Shown: in pieces, positions 1 to 9,300 of the stretch
Layout: every line of letters starts with the position of its first letter
Numbering within the stretch: the first letter of the stretch is position 1
NCBI GenBank assembly: GCA_008828725.1
Contig: MEHQ01002427.1
Location: 310,001 to 374,000, forward strand
Length of the DNA: 64,000 nt
Source of the DNA: Saccharina japonica
Taxonomy: Eukaryota > Sar > Phaeophyceae > Laminariales > Laminariaceae
Direction: 5' to 3'
The notes under the pieces: model-generated
The model's input: the letters and a program-made list of their open reading frames with translations, nothing else
Told to the model about the DNA's origin: nothing
The model's database searches: none
Position numbers and translations under genes: made by a program

Positions 1-148
1 GCTGTTGTTTTTTAATTTTTTTTAATAAGTATAAATGACTTACGTATAAATCACGAAGTATAAATAGTACATACCACTCTGGGCGACATTTTAACGACCG
101 TTATATGTATTGATATTTATACACGAACGGTCCTTACAATTCCTTCCA

Positions 149-485
149 GGGTGCTTCCACACGTCGGACAGATAGATCATCTACAGATCATACAGATCAT
201 CTACAGATAGACCATCTAGATCCTAACCTGCCGTTATGAAATGTTGTGCAGGATCTGTATAGTACAGATCCAACCCAGGAAACCTGTCCTAGATCATTTG
301 GCTCCCACCCGGCGACATGAGCTAGATCATACAGATCATACAGATCATACAGATCACGAATATATCTGCCCTGAAAGATCTAGATCATCATGAAGGTGGG
401 AATCGATCATCTGTCCGATCTATCTGTAGATGATATTTCCGAGGTGTGAAGGATCTATCTGGTCTATCTGTCCGAGTTGTGAAAT
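149..485. mobile_element. MITE-like element built from ATCTACAGAT-type repeats
   Basis: The stretch is packed with short words such as CATACAGATCAT and ATCTACAGATAG. Its left end reads CTTCCACACGTCGGACAG and its right end holds the complement-like words CTGTCCGATC and TGTCCGAGTTGTGAA, so the ends are inverted repeats. A second copy in reverse orientation lies at about 7548-7880. No coding capacity is seen, so this is best called a non-autonomous DNA element. The exact ends are uncertain by a few tens of bases. Confidence 0.5.
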
Positions 486-1625
486 AGTACCAGGTGCGCG
501 ACAGCACTCAAGAAGAGATTGGGAGTTAAGCCTTCCTACTACTGCAAAACCTCAACATACACGATTTCCCCAAAAGTACGTGCTGGTAGTTTGTCGCCAA
601 AAATGGCGATACAGCCCACTTGCACGAATTCCGCAAGTCGAGTACAGCCGGTCCCTGTGTAGTTCCTATAGTGCCGGTACTTATGCACCAGTCAACAATA
701 CCGGCACTAGGCGTAGCGGCAACCGGCACTATAATACTCCGCACACTGCCACACTGGTTAATCATCCCACCTGTGCCAATCTACTTCGCCGGCACTACAG
801 CGGGCTGCCGGGACTACTCAACCGGTACTATAGAGAGAACCGCTACTGAATACGAACACTACCACCCTATAGCCGCCAAACTGGTTAATCATCCCACCTG
901 TGCCAAGCGATTGTAACGGGCAACTGGCACTATAGAGGGCAACCGGCACTATAGAGGGACGACTATATACTGCTGTGCCGGTAGTGCGTCCCGAAAATGT
1001 GGCTGCGACTCGGAAGGGGGTTAGAAATGTTGGAAAAGTAATGGCTCGACTTTTGCACGAAATTATTAAAATATGAACACTGGTGCATTTTTTTTCAGTA
1101 TCGGGATTTTGTGTATAATAGGGCAAACCCTTCCTCACCTGCTGGCCAAAATCGCGAGTTTCGTAGTTGGTATCACGTACTATATACGATATATATATAC
1201 TGTGCAGTCAGGACCAATATGGCCGTGAATATAATGAACATTTGATATTCATGTTGGTGGAGGCCACAGTCCCAAGCGGTGAGAGGGGAGAAAGCGTTCG
1301 AGAAAAAAAGTTATGCTATGATAACCATAATAACAGCATCGGACAAGTCAACCAGCCCGGGCTGTTTGGGAGACAGCAGTACAGGCCATCGAATACAAAA
1401 AACCCTGACAAGAACTTAAGGAAAATGCTATTAGGGATCGGGAACCGATATGATAATAATCTGCAGTTTGTTGTCGTAGAGATATTTCGGCGTTATTATG
1501 GTTCATAGTATTTTGGCCGAGTACGTATATACGCATAGTACGTAGCTCACTTTGACAGCAGCAACTGACATTGTGTGGTTAATCGCGCTTGTGGGAATAT
1601 CAAGGAGATACCGCACGAAACGGTG
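486..1625. other. non-coding stretch with short GGCACTATA repeats
   Basis: I see no supported gene here. Between about 655 and 970 the words CCGGCACTATA and TGGTTAATCATCCCACCTG recur several times with irregular spacing, which suggests a decayed tandem repeat. Open frames in this stretch cross these repeats and lack splice sites or recognisable domains. Confidence 0.5.
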
Positions 1626-2345
1626 CTAGCAGGCTGGTAGAACACGCCAACATACAGGGCTGGTGCTTGCAGGGTCTATGCGCATACGACTAGGCCCATG
1701 CACGACATCAGTACACCCCCCCCCCCGAGTAGGAACGGTGCTAGGAACGGTGCTCCGTCTCGAAAAGGGTGCGTGGTCAATGGTCCAATGACTAAGGCAA
1801 ACAACAAATAAGTACCCCCCCTCCTCCCCCCGTTTATGGTAAGGCACCCACGAGGCAGTTACATAGTACTCCCATTGCTGTCTCTGGAAGGGGCCACACC
1901 GGAAAATAAATTAACCCGTTGACGCTGTCATCCATATGCAAGTCCGCCTCTCAGGCGGTTCTTAGCAGGATGCATCTCACCCTCCATACGACTCGCCCAA
2001 AACCTCACGGCTCTTCGCGCTTGGTGCTAGCAATGTTTGCCTGGTCGGTGAAAACCCGACATGCCCCGTCCCGGCATTGTAGGGATGCGAGGGTCTATGG
2101 TCATAATACGACTACGGCCATGCATGAATATGAAGTACACCCCCCCCCGCCCCCCAACCTCCCCCCCCTGATAAGATTAGCAAAATTTTTCTGTGTAATA
2201 TATGGAAACAATGCAATGAGCGCCCAACTGTCGGAGGTGTCTCTACTAGGATTAGGAACGGTGCTCTGTCTCGAAAGGGATGCATGGTCAATGGTCAAAT
2301 GACTAAGGCAAGCAACAAATGAGTACGCCCCCCCCCCCCTCCCCC
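1626..2345 (-). repeat. G-tract repeat family, two adjacent units
   Basis: Two related units lie head to tail. Each ends in a C run preceded by the complement of GTACTCATGTCGTGCACGG or GTACTCATTTGTTGCTTGCC. The better-preserved unit runs from about 1840 to 2140 and includes the palindromic core GTCCGCCTCTCAGGCGG near 1945. Relatives lie at about 8750-8985, 14,270-15,510, 24,070-24,160 and 57,150-57,345. No coding capacity is seen. Confidence 0.6.
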
Positions 2346-2433
2346 GCACCCCGATCCCCCTGCCCCCCACGGCCGCTGCATCCTTCCTCTGCGCGGGCGG
2401 GACCGTACCCTCCGCCCTCTCGGCCATCAACAG

Positions 2434-2589
2434 ACGGTGGTTTCTGGAATCGAGGAGCTGCGGCGTGAGGCCGGGATTAGCCTCGGAGAGAGCAGCGTGA
2501 AGCCGCAGTACGACGCGCTGATCACGGCATCGGATGCACTGAAGAAGGCCCTGGCGACCGCGCAGCTCGAGTCGCCCCCGGCCTCTCAG
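2434..2589 (+). CDS. orphan internal exon, unrecognised protein
   Basis: A phase-0 to phase-0 exon of 52 codons is bounded by an acceptor ending in CATCAACAG and a donor GTTGGT. It encodes a hydrophilic, helix-prone peptide that begins TVVSGIEELRREAG and contains KPQYDALITASDALKKAL. The exon lies 1.25 kb upstream of the mitochondrial carrier exons on the same strand and in a compatible phase. It could be an extension in the first matrix loop of that carrier, since carriers often have a Y-x-x-x-x-D-A-L-K-K-like helix there. However, the residues expected to link it to the next carrier exon are not found. It may instead belong to another gene. I do not recognise the family. Confidence 0.4.
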
Positions 2590-2697
2590 GTTGGTTTGGT
2601 TGGTTGATTGATTGGTTACTTGGTTGGTTAGTTGGTTATAGTTGGTTTGTTAGTTGTTTGTTGGTTGGTTGGTTAGTCGGTTTGGTTGGTTAGTCGN
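2590..2697. repeat. GGTT-rich simple repeat
   Basis: The sequence is a degenerate run of TTGGTTGG and TTAGTTGG words directly after the orphan exon's donor site, ending at an ambiguous base at 2697. It is low-complexity intron sequence. Confidence 0.7.
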
Positions 2698-2875
2698 AGG
2701 GAAGAAAGTGCTGAAATCTTCTCGCGATAAAAACGCGAAGCAAGAACCGTAGTGGCGGAGGAGGGAGAGGAGCCTACTTTGTGACCCCGGATCTGAGTTA
2801 CGACTACTCGTAGGGAGGGAGAAAGGCAGAAGTGCAAAGATAATAAATGGGATGGAAAAAAAAACAAAAAACATT
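2698..2875 (+). mobile_element. SINE, 3' part (tRNA-unrelated body and A-rich tail)
   Basis: The segment starts with GGGAAGAAAGTGCTGAAATC and passes through TGACCCCGGATCTGAGTTAC. It ends with ATAATAAATGGGATGG followed by an A run. The same body recurs at about 5060-5280 (minus), 15,975-16,245 (plus), 27,570-27,890 (minus), 50,760-50,860 (plus) and 51,275-51,615 (plus). The last of these shows the tRNA-like head that this copy lacks, so this is a 5'-truncated copy. Confidence 0.8.
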
Positions 2876-3837
2876 ACACACAAAAACATTTTGTATTCAC
2901 CTATTTTTATCACCTATACTTGGTACTATTTACTAGTATTTACTATGCCCCCCCCGTAATAATAGTTGTTAATAGTTTTTTTTTTGTGTGTTTGCCATCC
3001 TGGGCAAAATGTGGAGCAGCATGAGCTTCAACTTTGACAACTCATAAACATTTCCCCGAATGAAAAAAGCCAAGGAATATACCCATTTTTATGTTTGTTC
3101 TTCTTCTTTCCCCCCGCCGTACACTGCTTGAAAGTTGACCACTCACCAACATTGCCCGCAAGAAGGTACGTAGTTTTTTTACCTATTTATTCATTCCGCT
3201 GCACGCTTTCGGTGATATAAACAGAGCACTTCTTTCGTGTCATACGTATTTATCTTTTGTCATGTTTGTCACTGACTGTTGTGATTTTTGGTGTCTTTGT
3301 TTTCTTCATTTTTGTCTTTGATCATTTTTGTAATTTCATTTTCCATCCGACAAAGTGCAGCGCGAGGGCCCATAATAGCCCAAGACATTAAGGAAAAGCA
3401 GAAAATGTAGGCCACATTTTTATCGTTTCTCGTTTTTTTCTTTCGTCGTTTTGCGCCATTAGGGTGTCTGCGAAGAACTTTGGTTGAAACCAATTTGGAG
3501 TTGGATTTCTCGTGATCTGTTTTCTATTTTTGTATGTATCAATGTAAAAAATGACCCCAATCCACGGATTTCGTTTTAGGATCTTCGTCAAAGGTTGTGG
3601 CAAAACGCGACCAAAATGCCACTTTTAGCCCAATTATTCTTGGGTTGGGCGAACTCTTAGGAAAGTTCTGAGGAAGGTTCTTAGGAAATTTCTATGGAAG
3701 GTTCTCACGGCGGTTCCATGGGTTGGGGTCTTTTATTTTTATAGGGAACAGAACACACAAGAAAACCAACCAAATTGATTCCAATCAAATTCTTCGTAAA
3801 ACACCGTATTTTTTTGTGGTTGATATATGTTGTTCAG

Positions 3838-6363
3838 GTGGTTAAAGTACAGATGCAGGCGAAGGAAAATCTGGGGCGATACACGGGCGTCATCAACTGC
3901 GCCTCGAGCCTGGTCCAAACGGAGGGACCCTTCGCCCTGTACAAGGGGCTGGAGTCCCACCTGTGGCGAAATGCGGTGTGGAACGGTGAGCTAACAGTCG
4001 GGGCCCCTCTAAAACTATTAGCGCGGCGGCGGCGGCTGAGGCAATCGTGTTCATGCAGCCGCGACGGTTTCGAAACGAAACGGAACGAAGCGTTACGTTA
4101 GGTTACGCCGCTGTTGTGTCGCGCTATTGTGACTACGTAGGACAGACGCGGTGTCCGGCCTTGCGTAATGCGTGCTTTTTCACTGTCTCACGGATAGGTA
4201 CGACTTTTTTCCGTGTGTTGAGGGAACCGTATTTTGTACACGATGAGGGTAGGTTACCCGGCTCTGCATGTTGGAAACAGAAGGCCCGACAGCTTCCCGC
4301 CACCTCTCGTTTCAGAACCGCTTCTGGTTACAGGGCGGGTCAAACACAGCGACAGCACCTCCGACCTCTCAGACCAAACTGTTGTGTCCGTCGTTCGTGT
4401 TACGGATGATGCACCACGCCGTCCTACCTCGTGGAAACCCAACCGTCTCACCCTCCCCGCGCTCCTCGCCAGGTATCGGGGAAAAGTGTTGTCCTCCTAT
4501 TCATAATTGCTTGAGAAGACAATGCCTAGCAACGCCGTTTAAGTTGCGAAGGCCTGTGCTAACGCTCGGGTCAGGCAACTGCGCAGAACGTTCCACAGAA
4601 CCTTCCACAGAACGTTCCACATAACGTTCCACATGTTGTTTCGCAGAGCGTTCCGCTAACAACGGCGACCCCCTCCCTTCCTGTCAGCGAACCTCCTCGG
4701 CACTGACTTATCGATTCAGATTATCGTGGCAATATCACTATAATTCCATCTAATTTTTATTCATCCCGGTAATGCCTTCCTTTCATGATGAAACCCTCTG
4801 AAAAAATCGACCTCACCGCAACTCCGCGTTGGGTTTTCCGTTGTTTTTGGGATGGCGGTGCGTGCGAGCAGGGGTTTACTTCGGCATGATAGGGTGGATC
4901 AAGAACTCCGTGTTGGCTGCGCCTGCCAGCGCGGACACTTCGACGAAGAGGGGGTACGACTTCGTGGCGGGGGGGGTGGGGGGGACGCTGGCGACGCTCG
5001 CAAACACGCCTTTTGATGTGGTAAGTTTGGGGGTTTTTACTCTTTTTTTTTCACTTTTTTTTTTACTTTTTTGTTTTTTTGTCCATCCCATTTATTATCT
5101 TCGCCCGTCCTTTCTCTCTCCTTCCTGGTCGTAACTCAGATCTGGGGGTCACAAAGTAGGCTCCTCTCCCTCCTTCCCCACTACGGTTCGTGCCTTGCGT
5201 TTATATCGCGAGAACACTTCAGCCCTTCCCTCGTCGACTCGCATCGAATTTTGCCTACCCACGCTACTATTAATAGACGCTGTAACTTTGTAACCCTTGT
5301 ACTAGTGCACTTTAATTTCGAGATAAACCTAAATGTGACTCTATTTTTGCAAGTGTTTTATCCCCCCAACGGGGGTGCAGTGCTACAAAGGGGTTACGCT
5401 GAAGGTTGACGTTGAAGCTAAGGATATTGAGCTTGAAGTTGAAGGTTGATTTTGAAGGTAAAATGTTGAAGTTTAAGGTCAAAGGTTGTCTTGTTGAACG
5501 TAACTGTTGACTTTGTAACTTTAAGGTTGAGTTTGGGTTTTTCTTTGACAGTAATGTTCACGACTTGGCCTGCTATTAATGGGTGCTCGTCCGCAACCCT
5601 ACTACTATTGTGAGTCCTCATTATGTAGTGGAATATTCTGAGAAATTTCCCCGGTGGTCGGGGTTGGGATTATAGTGTTGTTAATGTTAGGGTTTAAAGT
5701 CAAGTATACATGAACCGTTGTGTCCAAGCTGGGCCGAGGTCTATAGGAGTATAGCCCTCGACTTTGAAGTTGGCTTTGAAGTTGAAGCTGAAGATTACGT
5801 TGAAGTTGAAGTCAACTTTGAAGTTGAAGTTTACGTTGAAGTTGAAGCTGAAATATACTTTAAAGTTGAAGCTTAATTTTTCGTTGAAGTTGAAGCTAAA
5901 TGTTAGTTTTGAGTTGAAGCTGAATTTCACTGTGAAGTCGTAGCTGGAGTGGACGTTGAAGTTGAAGCTGAAGTGCACGTTGAAGTTGAAGCTGACGATG
6001 CGACGTACCGTTTTGCTAGTACTAGGCCTATAGGGCGTTCCGTGTTGTGTTTTTTTTCCAATCGGCTTGGAACGTCCTTTTTGTCGTGACGGTTTTGTCT
6101 GGCAATGTGACAGGCAGTGTGAGAGATAGTGGTGGTGGTGGTGATGGTGACGATGTAGTCGTATAGTGATGAAGATAGGGCTATTAATCGTGGTGGCCAT
6201 GATGGTGACGAGTCGTGATTAGTCATGATGATAATGTTGGTTGTGACGACGATATTGATGACTAGTCATGGGGATGATGGTGATCATGGTTGCGATGATG
6301 ACGAGAAAGGCGATTACGATGATGTTGTTGTTGATGATGATGATGATGGTGATGCGGATATGA

Positions 6364-6394
<31 letters not shown>

Positions 6395-9300
6395 CAATTA
6401 GGATCATGACGGCAATGACGATGATGATGATGATAGTGATAATAACGACGACACATCATGTTGCTAACCACGACGACGAGGATGATGATCGTTTGGTGTG
6501 ATCTCGACCGATCCATGCTCCCGAAAATAAGAGAGAAAACCTGGTCCCAAACGGGATGGGTCCGCCTGAGCAGCCGCAAACTAACATGGTATAATTACCG
6601 CAGGCACACACACCCACTCACTCAGGCCATAATCAACCGCGCCACTTTGCGGTACACATCCACAACCAGCCCAAGAACAACAGCAAATGCACCTTCCTTT
6701 TTTCCGCGGGTACCGAACCAATAACGGCACGGCACGGCACGGCACGGCACGGCACGGTACAGCCCAGCCCGTGTTGAGCAGCGCGCTACGTGTGTATCGT
6801 GTGTCGGCTCGAAACAACTTAATACGCACGTGCCACTTTTTTTTTCCACCGTAAAAAAGTGGGACCACTCTAATTCCAAGCAGTTCGTCCCGAAAACGTG
6901 GGGACCGTTCTAAGGAAACGTCCCGACCATCGCTATATATACACATAAAGTCTTTGGGCCCAAATCTCAAATGTGCCAGGGCTCGTCACGAGTCATCCCC
7001 GGACCCGCGGGTCGGCTTCAGGAGGTCTTCAAAATCTCACGGGTGGGATTGAGTCGGATCGGGTCGGGTCGGGTCGGATCGGGTCAGGTCGGGTTAGGAA
7101 ATATTCGAAATATCACGGTTCGGGCCAGGTCACTCTGACCGGACCCGACTAGACCCGACCCGACCCGACCCGACCCGACCCGCGAGGTGTGACCTGATCC
7201 GTGAACGGCCCTGAAAATTCCCTCGGCAGGGAAGGCTTGATTATAGACTTCGCCGGCCGGGCGCGGCTGTGCATAGGTTGCCGTATGGGAGAGCCATTCC
7301 CCCTATATCAGGTACATATTTGTCTGTTCATACCTCCTTACTGGGGTTTAAGAGGAGGAAGGTGTTGGAAAAGAGGGACGGCTGACTGCAGCAACCGGGG
7401 GCCACACCATAGTGAATGAAGCAACCGGGCCGCTGGAGTGGGTGGGGGATTTGTCTCCGAACATGTAACGGGGAAGGAGAGTTGCGACACGCGCGCGCAA
7501 TATGGTGATAACTTGAAAAGTAGTACGCGCGTCATATTTATGAAAGGAAGTGTCACACGTCGAACAGATCATCTACAGATAGATCAGGTAGATCAGGTAG
7601 ATCATCGATTCCCGCTGCGTGATCTATAAGCAGTAGGCCTTTCAGGGCAGATTGATTTATGGTCTGTATGATCTGTATGATCTGTGTGGTCTAGCTCACG
7701 TTGCCGGGTGGGAGCTGTATGATCGCATGATCTACAGACACGTTTCCTGGGTTGGATCTGTTCCTCTACAGATCCTACAAAGCTCTTCAGAATGGCAGGT
7801 TAGGATCTACTATAAATTGTAAATGATCTAACTGTAGATGATCTATCTGTAGATGATGCTGTCCAACTTGTGGAAGGTTGATATACTATAATCAAGTTGA
7901 ATTAACCCCAACGGGTTGCTGCGTAGTTCCCGTGAAGGCAACTATTAGTAACTACCTGGTATCTAGTAGAAACCGCCCGGCTATAAATAGAAATCGCTCC
8001 CCTCCTAGTAGAAATCTCTCTTCTCTACTAGAAATCGCTCCTCTCTAATAGAAAAAATCGTTCCTCTCTAAGAGAAATCTCTCCTCTCTAAGAGAAATCT
8101 CTCCTCTCTGATAGAAATCCCTCCTCTCTGGTAGAAATCGCTCGTCTCTACGTACTATAAACCGCTCCTCTCTAACAGAAATCGTCTCTCCCTAATAGAA
8201 ATCGCTTCTCTCTAATAGAAATCGCTCGTCTCTAAATAGAAATCACTCCCCTCCTACTAGAAATATATCAAGCCTCTTAACAGAAGTCGCTCCTCTCGAA
8301 TAGAAAAAAAAGACGCCTCTCTCTGATAGAAACCGCTCGTCTCTACTACAAATCGCTCCTCTCTAATAGAAATCGTCTCTCCCTAATAGAAATCGCTTCT
8401 CTCTAATAGAAATCGCTCGTCTCTAAATAGAGATCACTCCCTTCCTAATAGAAATATCTCAAGTCTCTTAACAGAAGTCGCTCCTCTCGAATAAAAAAAA
8501 AAAGATGCCTCTCTCTGATAGAAACCGCTCGTCTCTACTACAAATCGCTCCTCTGTCATAGAAAAATCGTCTCTCCTTCATAGAAATCGCTTCTTTCTTA
8601 TAGAAATCGCCCCTTTCCTATAGGAACCGCTTCTCTCTTGATGGAAATATCTCGTCTCTAATAGAAGTCGCTCCTCTCTAATAGAAAATAAAAACGCCTC
8701 TCTCTGATAGAAACCGCTCGTCTCCAATAGAAATCGATCATCACCTCCGCTCCGTCCCGGCATTGTAGGGATGCGAGGGTCTATGGTCTATGGTCATATG
8801 ACTACGGCCGTGCACGACATGAGTACACCCCCCGCCCCGGCATTGTAGGGATGCGAGGGTCTAAGGTCATACGACTACGGCCGTGCACGACATGAGTACA
8901 CCCCCCGCCCCGGCATTGTAGGGATGCGAGGGTCTAAGGTCATACGACTACGGCCGTGCACGTCATGAGTACACCCCCCCCCCTTCCCCGCCTCCTCGCT
9001 ATTTTGGGCGCCCGCGTAAACAGGTGAAGTCGCGCATGCAAAACCAGCTGAGGGTTGCGGGGCAGGAGCTGAAGTACAGGCACACCATCCCGTCGCTGGT
9101 GACTGTTACGCAGGAAGAGGGCTTCAAGGCCGTCTACAAGTGAGTGAATGCGCCATCCACCCCTCCTCTCCATTTGGCGCATGGTATATTTAAAAAAACA
9201 CACACACACACACACACACAGCTGTGAGCTCGAGGATTTCGTCGAAACTCATACCAGGTATTTGCTAGCTGAGTGTAATACTTCGATCACGACGGATTTT

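Noticed and set aside
5700..6200. 166-codon minus-strand frame rich in Phe, Asn and Val
   Set aside because: It is a direct translation of the GTTGAA hexamer array and has no other content.
7970..8748. Possible CRISPR-like array because of regular spacing
   Set aside because: Units are contiguous and degenerate with no unique spacers, and the sequence is eukaryotic; it is a minisatellite.
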